From contig CM034239.1 in the NCBI GenBank assembly GCA_019916065.1, forward strand, positions 41,060,663 through 41,124,662: a stretch of DNA of 64,000 nucleotides, given 5' to 3'. The notes under the pieces are model-generated. The model saw only the letters and a list, made by a program, of their open reading frames with translations, searched no databases and had not been told where the DNA came from. The translations under genes were made by a program, and so were the position numbers. The DNA comes from Vitellaria paradoxa (Eukaryota > Streptophyta > Magnoliopsida > Ericales > Sapotaceae). This document shows, piece by piece, positions 38,100 through 48,419 of the stretch. Within the stretch, counting starts at the first letter, position 1, and every line of letters starts with the position of its first letter.

Positions 38100-41000
38100 A
38101 TGGTTAGGTTTCCCTGTTTCAACGGCCAGGTCCATTCGGACAAGCCAAAGGTAAGCAGAATAATCTTCTGAGGTTATTTATTTTTAGTTGAGCTTTTGTG
38201 AGAATATATGATTGACTTTGCTAATTCTGTTTATTTCTTTGATAATCAGAAAACAGTTAAACTGTCTATGGACTCAATGCAAAAGCCCTTGGAAGATTGT
38301 ATGCAAAATCAGGCCCTGAATGATTTTAACGATTCTTCAGAATTGAACTCATTAAATTTGAAATCTCAAAGGGATGCTGTTCGCAATAGTAATGCTAATC
38401 ATGTCATGATTTCTTCTGTTGCACATGGCTGGAAATCAGAGGAAATCAATAGCAAGTATAACGTTGGGAGTAACAGGGGGGTCAGTCATTCTGGACATAT
38501 TAAAAAGAGCCTGTCTTTGGGAAGTGGATTGGATAGGGCAGCAAGGACTTCTGTTGGCAAGGACTCAGATGATGAGACAGAGCTGGGAAATTCCTTGGAT
38601 GGCTTCCACCAGAACAATGGGATGGTGGTTTCACATAGCGGCAAGGATCTGCGAATCAGTGTGCCCAATCTATGTCAAGGAGCTCTGCCCTGTGATTCTT
38701 TTCAAGTAGGTTCTCATTTGGTGACTAATGGCCCAATCTTCTCAATCGGAGATACACAGCAGTCAGAAAAAGGAGGCGGTGACAAATCTGATACTCATTT
38801 CTCTGGTGAGAGTGCCGCTGAGTTTTGTGACCAGACACCTCATAAACTGCCAATTATAGTAAAATCAAATTCTTTACCCATCATGGGTGTGGGTTCCTCT
38901 GGTGAATGCTCTGCTCTTACATACTTAGTGCCTCATGCTAGATCTTCTGAGGACTTTTCTGTTCTAGAATTGAGGCAGAAGGAGATGGTTATTCATGATT
39001 TTGAAGGAGGCACGTTACGTGACCAAGAAAGAGATGCCAGTGTATTAAATAGTGAGAAAAATAATTGTGAAAACCCTGTCGAGGGTGGTTATGATTCTTA
39101 TAACTATGTTGGTTCAGCAAAAGATTGGACAGTACCCATCATGGACAAGGTAAGTGTGAAGAAGAGCCTCCATGAAGGATCTTCTGCTTGCCAGAGGGAG
39201 GAATTGCCAAGCAAGTACTTCCAGATCAAACGTGTAGAGGAATGGATTATTGATCTTCAGCATTGCAGCCCTTTTGAAGAGACAAATGATGGATTATCCA
39301 ATGTAGTAGAACATCGGGTACAAAAAGGTTCCACTGTTGTGGATAATTTGACTGCTAGAAGGTTTGACGGTAAGATCACCCCTGGTATGGAAGCTGCCAA
39401 AAAATATATCTCGTCTTTGAGTGCCACAGCCACCACAGTTCAGCTGGCAAATCATGGCTTGGCTGTGATCCCATTTCTCAGTGCATTTGTAAGCCTAAGG
39501 ACACTCAATTTATCTGGAAATGCCATAGGTTTGCATATTTTACCAGTGACTTCTTCATCTTTTGAGTTTTACCTAGCTTAAATCTTTCACCGAACCAATA
39601 TTTTTTTGTTTCTGTTACCTGACTTATTGATGATATTTCTTCTTCCTTTTTGCAGTGAGGATAACTGCAGGTGCTCTGCCTCGAGGGCTCCACATTTTGA
39701 ACCTATCAAAAAACAATATCTCCAACATTGAAGGTCTGCGTGAACTTACACGGCTTCGTGTACTTGACCTGAGCTACAATCGAATAGTCAAAATTGGACA
39801 TGGTATGGCTTTCCACTAAAATACAATTTGATTGTTGGTGACTTTCTTTTATTGATTTTCAATGGTCTTTTTTGACCTTATGTCTTTGTTATAGCTGAGT
39901 TCTGGACTATGCCTGTAACGTTGGTGGACAAACTTTTTGATTGCAATATCATAAAACATAGGCAATCTTCACCTATTTGAAATGATTAGGATCTTTCCTT
40001 TGAACTTTTGACATAAGTAAAATGTCTGATTTGTTAATTCAATTTATAATTCTCCACTGAAACTTTGTGATGCATAAATTATTTCATGTAAGATTTTGAA
40101 TGAACTTTTTTTTTGGTAAGTGAGATTTTGAATGAACTTGTTTCGTCTTGTACCTTAATAATGTCCTCCGTTTGGTAAACCAACCTTCCAGCTTAAAAGC
40201 TGGCTTTATTTGGCTACATTTTTTGTTTATATGACTTGTTTCACCAAAATTTGGTTATATTTTTTCTTTTGGTAGTTTTTAGCCGTATTCACATTTTTTT
40301 TTTTGGGGGGGGGGGGAATTGAAGAACAAAATGCTTCAACATAGGAGAACCGTTGACTTGGGTGTAAAAAGCTGGGTTTTCTTCGCATGTTCCAGGGTTT
40401 ATCCTATATGGAAGTTTTTTTTTTTTGGGGGGGGGGGTGGGATAAAGTTTTCAATAAATGTAAGTAACAAGCCTAAAATCTATGGAAAGCAAAATGAAAA
40501 TCAAATTTTGGTTAAAAGTCATATAACACGAAAAATATAGCCAAAAAAAGCCAGCTTTTAAGCTGAAAGCCTGGCATACCGATGAAAGACTCAAATGTAA
40601 TGAAAGACTCAAATGTAAGGTGGTGGCAATATATTTTCTTCTTATTTATTTTGAAGGCCTGGCTTCTTGTTCCTCTCTGAAAGAGTTGTACTTGGCTGGA
40701 AACAAAATTAGTGAGGTTGAAGGTCTTCACCGTCTCCTAAAACTGAATGTCCTTGATTTGCGTTCCAACAAAATCTCCACAGCCAAATGTCTTGACCAAC
40801 TTGCAGCTAACTACAGTTCCTTACACGCCATCAGCCTGGATGGAAATCCAGCCCAGAAGAATGTTGGAGATGAACAGCTAAAGAAGCATCTCCAAGGGTT
40901 TCTTCCTCATCTGGCTTACTATAATGGGCAGTCTATCAAAGCTAGCACATTGATGGATGGGGCAGACCGGTTGGCTCGATTGGGCATCACCACTGATCGA

Positions 41001-41270
41001 GGCCTTAGATCAGAACACAAGAGTTTGAGAAAGGGAAGCCATAGTGCTTTCACTCACAAGACATCATGGTCTTCATCGATTCGTGGTCATAGAAATCAAG
41101 CAGTGGTATCATCGAAACCATCCAAGGGAAGGCATGGGCGTCTGCCTCCAACTAAAGCAACGAGTGCTCACCGGCAAAATTTCCATGATTTTGGCAGCGA
41201 AGTTCTAAGCTCAAGACCTGATCTTTCCATGCGGAGAAGTCAGAGCGAGGGAACTCTTGCGGCTCTATGA
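38100..41270 (+). CDS. SDS22-like leucine-rich repeat protein (outer-arm dynein light chain 1-like family)
   Basis: Four exons: 38100-38150, 38250-39528, 39656-39802, 40657-41270, all GT-AG and phase-consistent; 696 residues. Exon 1 encodes MVRFPCFNGQVHSDKPK, the conserved N-terminus of this plant family. Exon 2 is a long low-complexity Ser/Asp-rich part. It contains KSNSLPIMG and ARSSEDFSVLELR, then a helical linker before the repeats. LRRs span residues about 400-590: LRTLNLSGNAI, LHILNLSKNNI, LRVLDLSYNRI, LKELYLAGNKI, LNVLDLRSNKI, and a capping LHAISLDGNPAQ. The C-terminus is basic and Ser-rich and ends RRSQSEGTLAAL. Animal SDS22 is a PP1 regulator, and the plant family is annotated by similarity only (for example At1g78230, recalled). 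I would not assign a function. A MITE lies in intron 3. Confidence 0.92.
40160..40590. mobile_element. MITE in intron 3 of the LRR gene, carrying two T10G10 blocks
   Basis: Inverted ends: left TTCCAGCTTAAAAGCTGGCT then TTATTTGGCTACATT; right ATATAGCCAAAAAAAGCCAG then CTTTTAAGCTGAAAGCCTGG. Two T-run/G-run junctions (about 40297-40317 and 40418-40438) lie inside in the same direction. The element ends about 65 bp before the exon 4 acceptor. A two-copy 18-bp repeat (ATGAAAGACTCAAATGTA) at about 40582-40618 separates them. Related to 21499-21925. Confidence 0.65.
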
Positions 41271-41449
41271 TTTTGCTTCATGGTTCAGACATTGACATAT
41301 ATGACTCTGGCTTTGATTCCATTTGTGTTTCCGTGCGTTTTTTTTTCCTACCCTTTCAGCATTTTTACTAAAAATTTTTTAGTTAAACATTTATTTGTTA
41401 TTGCAGGTTGAGTATGATCTCATACTATAAGAGGAAAATTAAAATTTTA

Positions 41450-42477
41450 GGTCCCGTTTGGTAACGTTTTTATTTTTTGTTTATGTTTTCAAAATTTTAT
41501 AAACTGGCAATAAAAACATGTTTGTTAAATCTGTTTGCGTTTTTTTGTTTTAAAAAAAATAAAAACTTAAACAGAAAAATGAAAACAGAAAAAAAATATT
41601 TTCACTCTGTTTTTTTTCTGTTGCAAAAATTTTGCCAATTCTAATATTTTATTCATTTTTGTTACATTATGTTAAAATAAATTATTTTATCTAAATATTT
41701 TATTAAACTAAAATTATTTTTAATCAATAGTATAATTAAATTAAATTAATTAAATTAATATGCAATATTTATTATTAATTTATTTATAATGAATAATTAA
41801 ATTAGTTAATTTAATTAATAAGAAATATATATTATTAAATTATTTTTAATAAATAATAAAATATATTAATTTAATTTAATAAATAATTTAATAAATTAAA
41901 GTTTTTTAATAAATATCTTAACTAAATTAAACTAAATTAATTTAATAATTTAATCTAATTAATTTATTTAATATGAATTATATTTTATTAAATTATTTTT
42001 AATAAATATCATAATTAAATTATTTAAATGATTATGGAATATATTTTATTTGATTATTTTAGTAAATAATTAAATATAATTATTATATTTTATATTTACT
42101 GGATTACATGATATAAGATTTATATTTTATTCAATTATTTTTAATAAATAATATAATTAAATTAAATTTACATAAAATATATTTATTAAATTTAGTTAAT
42201 TTTTAAAAACTAATAAAATTAAATATTTTATGAAAAGAAAAAATTAATAATTGTAAATAAAATTGTATTTTCAAAAGCAATTTCAAATTTTCATTTCAAA
42301 AAAAGAAAACGATAATAGAAGACAAAAAAGAGTAAATATAAATATATAAATATAAACAAAAAAATGACAATGTTACCAAATCATTTCAAAAAAAGAAAAC
42401 GATAACAGAAAACAAAAAAGAGAAAATATAAATATACAAATGTAAATAAAAAAATGACAGTATTACCAAACGGTCCC
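41450..42477. mobile_element. PIF/Harbinger-like MITE, family A copy 2
   Basis: The left end GGTCCCGTTTGGTAACG and the right end TACCAAACGGTCCC are inverted, with TTA on both sides (41447-41449, 42478-42480). Same interior order as 4005-4897. Near the right end an approximately 85-100-bp subterminal block (TTTCAAAAAAAGAAAACGAT onward) is duplicated (about 42292-42375 and 42382-42470). It begins about 180 bp after the LRR stop codon. Confidence 0.75.
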
Positions 42478-42593
42478 TTAGTAACCATTTGCAATAACTT
42501 TGCAAATTATGCTACTTGAATCGTATTAGACCAAACGGTCCCTAGTAACCATTTGCAATAGCTTTGCAAATTATGCTACTTGAATCGTATTAG
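42465..42593. repeat. 65-bp tandem duplication of MITE end plus host flank
   Basis: Unit 1 (42465-42529) and unit 2 (42530-42593) both contain ACCAAACGGTCCCT, then AGTAACCATTTGCAATA and GCTACTTGAATCGTATTAG. They differ by one indel and one substitution. The duplicated unit includes the last 13 bases of the MITE terminus with its TTA. Confidence 0.85.
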
Positions 42594-42742
42594 TAACAAG
42601 TTCACAATTGTAATAAATTTGCAAATGGTGCGCGCTTGAATATCTTATTTTCTCGAAGGGTTTTGCTTGTTATGGTTCCTTTTGGGCATTGTTGCATTAC
42701 TAAGAGTCACCCTCTTTAGACTATTTTGTTGACTCTTTTGTT

Positions 42743-43422
42743 TAGAGATGTCAAATATACCTGTACTTAGTGGGTATCTGCTTCACCTGCCTTATTCGAG
42801 AAGGGTATGGAGATATTAGTAGCGGGAACGGGAACGAATATGGAGATTTAAAATGTTACTCGAACGGTTATGGAGATGAGAACGGGTACGATAATCTCCA
42901 CCCCACCTCGCACCCATTTAAATATTCATTTATTAATTTTGTTGGTGTGGTGTCTCCTTTAGAAATCCCACATCGATTTCTTACAAAGAAGTAGAGTTCT
43001 TGTGAAGTTATAAATAAAGATCTTTTTCTCTTTAGTTAAGTGCACCAATTAAAGTCAAATATTTGTATATATATTTTTAATTTTTATTTAATATATATAT
43101 ACAATATATATTTTTATTTAATTTATATAATATTATATATGTAATATATATTTTATTTAATATATATAATATTTAAAAAAATTTTAAATATTTATTTTAT
43201 ACATATAATATATCATTTGTAATAGTTAGTATACTTTGTAATAGTTAGTATACTTGGCGGGTAAATGGCGACAGAGACGGAGAATTCATTATCTCATGGG
43301 GACAGGTATGAGGAAAATTTTTTTCCCCTAAACGGGGACGAGGACGGGGACAGGTAAGAGTATTGCTAAACGGAGACAGAGAATGTCATATCTGTCCCAT
43401 ACCCACCCCGTTGATATCCCTA
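42743..43422. mobile_element. hAT-like element with GGGACGGGGAC repeats
   Basis: The left end TAGAGATGTCAA and the right end TTGATATCCCTA are inverted. The flanks CTTTTGTT (42735-42742) and CTTTTTTT (43423-43430) match at 7 of 8. Subterminal regions carry GGGAACGGGAACG and GGGGACGAGGACGGGGACAG, typical of this plant family. The core is an AT microsatellite. It contains an snRNA-like promoter pair, listed separately. Confidence 0.65.
42965..43016 (+). promoter_or_regulatory. snRNA-type USE (ATCCCACATCG) plus TATA box inside the hAT element
   Basis: ATCCCACATCG at 42965-42975 matches the plant U-snRNA upstream sequence element, and TATAAATA lies at 43009-43016. The 33-bp gap is the spacing known for Pol II-type plant snRNA promoters. 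No U1, U2, U4, U5 or U6 sequence follows, so this is a promoter-like pair without a recognised RNA. It may be a captured snRNA promoter or chance in a transposon. Confidence 0.4.
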
Positions 43423-43430
43423 CTTTTTTT

Positions 43431-44263
43431 GCCTTTTCCTCGTTATTTCTCCTTTGTCCCCGGGCTTCAGGGTAGCAGCACCCTCTGGGATTGTTTTCTT
43501 TTGTGTATATATATATACATACACATTTCCTGTGTGTCTATCATCTTTCTTTTTATTTGTCAGAATGAGTATTTTGTCTTTAAGCAATCTGATCTCTTTT
43601 GAAATCATAACAAGCTGTTGAATGACTTCAGATTTGATCCTGCTGTCTAAGCTAGCTCCTCCTTGCTTTTAATGCAAAATGCAAAACGCAGCGGAAATAA
43701 AGAAAGCTTCAACTCTTTACAACATCCGTACTTGCACAAGGCAAGTCGGCAGGAGGATACACAGTACAAAGAGAACACATTACAGTAACAATAATGATAC
43801 AACGAGAGAGTCTTAGCCGCAATTGCACCTGTGCGAATGTGACCATTAACAGCCATGGTTCCTGATGATCGCCTTCATCGCTTTCTACCAAAGAAAAAGA
43901 AAAAAAAAAAAACACCGGGTATCATATTAGTATCCAGCCAAACACTTAAATTATGGTACAAAATCAATTTAACTATTGCGTTTTCACACAGAAACTACAG
44001 AGTAATTTAGTTATATCAACTGATGAATGAACGCAAATGACAAGGGTCTAAAGACCGACAGAAGGAAGAAATATTTAGTTATATCAATTGAAGAATGAAC
44101 TCAAATGACAAAGGAGTCCAAAGAATGACAGAAGGCAATGGCAATGTTTCGGGCCTTGACAACAATTTAACTCCTCCCCAGGACAGTGATTGTAAGAAAA
44201 GCTTCTCGGTCAAATTTAACATGAACAAAACAATTAACTTGAAGTTTCTGCTTTCAAAATGAG
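43431..44263. other. Spacer with ordinary GC and a 63-bp tandem duplication
   Basis: No gene can be built. 43640-43890 reads on the minus strand like a terminal exon and 3' UTR: a TTTGGTAG acceptor-like site, then a short frame ending in Cys-stop. No upstream exons were recognised. 44015-44136 is a two-copy repeat (TTTAGTTATATCAA, GAATGAAC, CAAATGACAA, GACAGAAGG). Confidence 0.3.
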
Positions 44264-44450
44264 TAATGCTATGTAACCAGAATTTTTAACAAGAAATTTT
44301 AACCAGAATGATGCATGCGGCTTCATTGTGAGCCAATTACTCTTATATAAACAACCCATCAAAATAGTGCTTTATCACAACTATACCATTGCTACATCAT
44401 TCCAGTACAAAATTTTGTTAAAAATTTTGGTAAAGTAGCATTTTCCTTTT
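44264..44450. mobile_element. Small MITE, family F copy 1
   Basis: The left end AATGCTATGTAACCAGAATT and the reverse complement of the right end (AAATGCTACTTTACCAAAAT) are clearly related, and both continue into TTTTAACAA. A relative lies at about 47072-47222. Confidence 0.55.
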
Positions 44451-44689
44451 AAAATTCTAAGTTAGACATTTTTACAGGACTAAATCAAAGAGTGTAAAAG
44501 AAAATAAAAGTTTCTCACAGTTTTCGTGTTCAACTTAGAAGAGTGCCATTTTGCATGTAACAAACGCTTTGGAAGTAGGGCACGGATATTCATTATGAAG
44601 CATGCCCGACTCTAATAAGGAATCAACAACGAGACGTGTTAAAAGAGTGACAGTAGGTAAAACATGCTGTGGATGATGAATAAAAAAAA

Positions 44690-44855
44690 TATAGTGAAAA
44701 TATTTTTTCTGTTTACGTTCTTCTGTTTAATTTTTTATTTTTTGGGAAACAAAAAAACGTAAATAGATTTAACAAACAAATTTCTGTTACCAGTTTACAA
44801 AATTTTGAAAACATAAATAAAAAAACAAAAAACAAAAACGTTACTAAACGGGGCC
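44690..44855. mobile_element. Truncated PIF/Harbinger-like MITE, family A copy 3 (right end only)
   Basis: Ends CGTTACTAAACGGGGCC followed by TAA, and shares subterminal TTTGTAAACTGG and TGTTTTCAAAATTTT words (complementary sense) with copies 1 and 2. The left half is missing. The host string GTAAAACAT plus GTGGATGATGA occurs on both sides (about 44655 and 44860), a direct repeat far longer than the normal 3-bp duplication. Confidence 0.6.
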
Positions 44856-44858
44856 TAA

Positions 44859-46299
44859 GTAAAACATTCCGTGGATGATGAGTAAACAAATTTATTCTGA
44901 TGTCAATACTCAACAGTCAAGTAGAATCAAGATATTGCAGTTGCCCTTAGCACCATTTAAGCTTCCATTAAGAACATTATACCTGGAACAAGAATCAGTC
45001 AGATGTCAAGACTTACAACAGAGATTTTTTAGGTGTTTAGACCACCAAATACAAGACAACTTGATCTTGTTGTATTCACTTTCACTTGAAGAATGTTTCT
45101 TTTGGACACCTTAAAGGAAACTATTTTCGGTGAATATAAGAAAAAAAAAATCTACGAGTGGATTAATCACAGGTAAAGGGGAGGATATGGGTGAGTCACA
45201 TTCCACAATTGTAAGTATAAGGTTTGAAACTAGATCAATAAATGTTTCACAGCAACCATAACAAAACAGAGACAACTGACTATGCAGAACCTAAAGCATT
45301 TGAAATTGGAGGAAAGGAATTATATCGTCCCCTTTATACATTGGCTGCATCCTACGCGTACCAGTTTCTTTTACGAGATTTTATGAAATAGAGTAAAAAG
45401 AGGTACTTCTTAGTTTTAGAAATTATTTATTCAACGTCACTCTACAGCCTACACCAGTTTCTCTAAATTATTATCCACAATAGAGAATGCTATTGTGACG
45501 GCTCAAAAAAACAAAAAAAAGGGGAGAAATTGATCATTACACGGACACTTGGCAGCCAAGGGCTTGAAGCCTCATTAGCCTTGGTGACCAAGGCTTTCCA
45601 TATTTCTTTGCCAGCAACACACTCCTATGACTAGCACCATAATAAAACATCATCCTAGGGGGCAAATGGGTCACTCAAAAAGCTCCACCTATGGGCCCTT
45701 GCATATATATATATATATATATGTATATATGAGGAATGGGGGATGCTGCGGGACACACCAAACCGGGAAACAAAAGAAAACCGAGAGGAAAAAGGGGGAG
45801 GAAAGGAAAAAAAAAAAAGGAAAAAGGTTAGTTTTCTAATCTAAATTAAATTTTAAGCCTTTTAATTAAATTCATTCCTCACACGCCTACGCTGTCCAAT
45901 TTTGAAAAGGTGGTTTGGTGTGTACACACGGCAAATCCCCACTTCTCCAACCCAAGAAACGAGATAGGAAAATTAATGTATTATTTATACTTTTTGTGAT
46001 GTTTATTTTGATAAGGAATAATTGTGAGGTTAAGTTTATATTATTATTAAATTAATATTAAGTTGATAACTGGATTTTCAATGGCATTGAAATTATGATT
46101 AAATTGATGAAATTTTCTATGCAATGCCGAGTCATGCTATAATTTGTTGGAACATGCTAAATATGTGTTTATTGTGAAACGGATGATAAAATGAACATAT
46201 AAAATTGTGGAAGTTGATACACACTCATGGATATTGTTGCTAATCTTTAACAACATAAAAGGGAAAACTTAAGAAAATGTTGATTTTGTGGGGAAAGTG
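44859..46299. other. Spacer without supported genes
   Basis: Ordinary GC from 44870 to 45660, with a hairpin-prone AGCCTTGGTGACCAAGGCT at about 45579-45597. An (AT)n microsatellite lies at 45705-45725. No coherent coding frame or RNA gene was recognised. Confidence 0.4.
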
Positions 46300-46941
46300 C
46301 GGATATGCATCGCGACCCGTATAATTATACGAACTGACGATAGTTTTGGACTACTACTATGATTGTGAGACAGTCTTGCAGAGTATCCTTCTTCACCTTG
46401 GGAAAATAAAATAATAAATGAAGAAATATTGACAATAGAACTAAAATTTACGAATAATGTGTTTTATTCTGCTACATATTGACGTATTTAATAATTTCTT
46501 GCTATATTCATTATTTTACATAATTCTTAAAAGGCATTATAAAAAGTATAAATCTATACGTCGGGAGCACACGTGGCTCGGTGCTCACGTCCCTATAGAT
46601 TGTATTGCAGGTGTGGATCCCGAGACTTAGAAGAAGCGGTCTAGTTAATAAATCTTACAGATGTATTAAATAAAATTTCCTTTTTATGTAATGACCTCTA
46701 AAGTTTAATGTATGTAAACAGATACTGCTTTATAAACAGATATGGGTGACAGTATTCAGCTTTGATTTTTAATTGAGTATGCGATTTATCATAAAAGTAA
46801 TCAATTTTATTGACTATATAAATGGAAAGCATGGTCATGTACTCTGAAGATATAAATGGCAGGATTATAGTAAGTCAGGTGTGATAAGTTTTTTATTCTA
46901 AACTCACCCCTCGAGACCTTAGAATTTCGGGGGCGTGACAG
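46300..46941 (+). mobile_element. Probable Ty3/gypsy LTR fragment
   Basis: Ends TTTCGGGGGCGTGACA, the typical 3' terminus of plant LTRs that begin TGTCACGCCC. Inside, CAGGTGTGGATCCCGAGACTT is a common motif in such LTRs. The 5' end could not be located, so it may be truncated. Confidence 0.4.
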
Positions 46942-47071
46942 CTATAGTGCTTCTCTCCATTTGGAAATCCTGTGGAGAGATTCTCTAAAATAGAGAAGGT
47001 CTAGAAATGCTAAGGCAGACTAATTTTTTCTACTATTCTCTCTCTATTTTAGAGAAGAGATATGTTTAAAG

Positions 47072-47222
47072 AAAGAAAAATGCTTTACAACTAGAATTTT
47101 TATCCAAGAAGTTGAACGAGAATGATGTGCAAACTTTAATTGGCATTACTTTTAGAAGTAATAGGCCACAAGATTGCCACATGATTCTGGTTAACCTTTT
47201 TGTGGACATGTAGCACTGCTCT
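47072..47222. mobile_element. Small MITE, family F copy 2
   Basis: The left end AAATGCTTTACAACTAGAAT and the reverse complement of the right end (GTGCTACATGTCC, then AAAAAGGTTAACCAGAAT) are imperfect inverted repeats. They share words with 44264-44450. Both copies carry GAATGATG. Confidence 0.5.
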
Positions 47223-47554
47223 TAAAAGAAATTGATGCCAAAGGCAGCCCTTAACACATCAAAAGAAGTCTCCTGTCTCCTTCCGACCACCTGCCCTAAT
47301 TATTGAGTTGTGGCACTGCAAATAGCCTAAATAGATCAATAAATTAACCATTTTGTGACAATTCAACATTTCTGTAGTCAACTCAATAAAAACATATAAT
47401 TGATCAATGACCAAGAACACAAAAACAGCAAGATTAGGGTAGCAAATTAAATCACACCCGTCCAATTGCCTAGAAAAGGGGTAAATGGCAAAGAATTGAA
47501 GTAGAAGTACTCGATATCAATATTGAGATAATCTTAATAGTTAAAGCTCAAACC

Positions 47555-48277
47555 TTAATGTTCTTCATCAGCGTCCTGATACTCATGCTCTTCCTCAGGA
47601 ACTGGATGTAGCTCTGGCTCTTCTCCAACCACCTTCTTCACAATGCCACCGCCACCGTCCTTCTCATCGGGAAACCTAACCACCATCACCGGACAAATAC
47701 AGTGGTGCACGCAGTAATCACTAACACTCCCGAGCCGCGCCTTGCTGGTCCTCCTCGCCGCCCCAAATCCTCGGCTGCCCATAATGACGGCGCTCAGCCC
47801 AAGTCTTTCTACCTCCAGGCAAAGCCTCTCCTTCATGTCGTGGTCCTTCACTATGTGGATCTTAAAGGGAATTTGCGATTCGACGAGAGGCTGAGCGAGA
47901 TCAGAGGTCTTGGTGAGAGTGAAGTTATCGAAGTCGTCCTCGAGCTTCTGTCGTGACTCTTCGGAAGAGTCTGCGGCGGTTCTATCGACGGCGCCCCAAT
48001 CGGCGCCGTAGAGGACGGAGGTGGGGCGGACGTGGAGGAGGATCACGCCGTCCCCAGGACGGAGATAGTTCTGGACTGCCCACTTGACGGCGAATGCGCT
48101 CTCGTCGCTCAGATCGACCGCGATAGCGATCCGCCGGTGGGCCCCGGCCAGTGGGTTGCTGGTGGAAGAAGACACGGCGAAGCGCGAAGGGGAAGAAGAC
48201 TGGATGCCAACCGCCGGAAGCGACGGTACCGGAATCAGAAGGTCCGGTTCTTGATTGGGTTGTTGCCCCTGATTCAT
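47555..48277 (-). CDS. Universal stress protein A-like, PHOS32/PHOS34 type
   Basis: Single uninterrupted frame of 240 residues from the ATG at 48277. The frame stays open 18 bases further, but only with GTG, so 48277 is the start. The N-terminus is Pro/Ser-rich with SSSPSRF, matching the MPK3/MPK6 phosphosite region of Arabidopsis PHOS32 (recalled). The Usp fold starts at RRIAIAVDLSDESAFAVKWA. It continues with VILLHVRPTSVLYGADWG, KIHIVKDHDMKERLCLE, AVIMGSRGFG, the nucleotide-loop LGSVSDYCVHHCICPVMVV, and an acidic tail ending DADEEH. The length equals that of PHOS32. The G-x2-G-x9-G-S/T spacing is slightly off the strict ATP-binding pattern, as in its relatives. Likely a cytosolic MAPK substrate in stress and elicitor responses; role inferred from family. 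Confidence 0.92.
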   Translation of the reverse strand: MNQGQQPNQEPDLLIPVPSLPAVGIQSSSPSRFAVSSSTSNPLAGAHRRIAIAVDLSDESAFAVKWAVQNYLRPGDGVILLHVRPTSVLYGADWGAVDRTAADSSEESRQKLEDDFDNFTLTKTSDLAQPLVESQIPFKIHIVKDHDMKERLCLEVERLGLSAVIMGSRGFGAARRTSKARLGSVSDYCVHHCICPVMVVRFPDEKDGGGGIVKKVVGEEPELHPVPEEEHEYQDADEEH

Positions 48278-48390
48278 AACACCTATTCTTCTCACTCCGT
48301 GTGTGCTTCGAGATTGATCGTCGATGACCCTTCCGCCGTTTTGTGCTTAGAGTTGATACAGTTTTTTAGCCACTCTGGTTCTAATATATC

Positions 48391-48398
48391 TATATATA
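48391..48398 (-). promoter_or_regulatory. TATA box of the universal stress protein gene
   Basis: TATATATA about 115 bp before the ATG on the minus strand, in a suitable place for a core promoter. Confidence 0.5.
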
Positions 48399-48419
48399 GA
48401 GATAGTTATAGAAATAAAT

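Noticed and set aside
43017..43200. A U-snRNA gene after the USE/TATA pair
   Set aside because: None of the conserved U1, U2, U4, U5 or U6 sequences follow; the DNA becomes an AT repeat.
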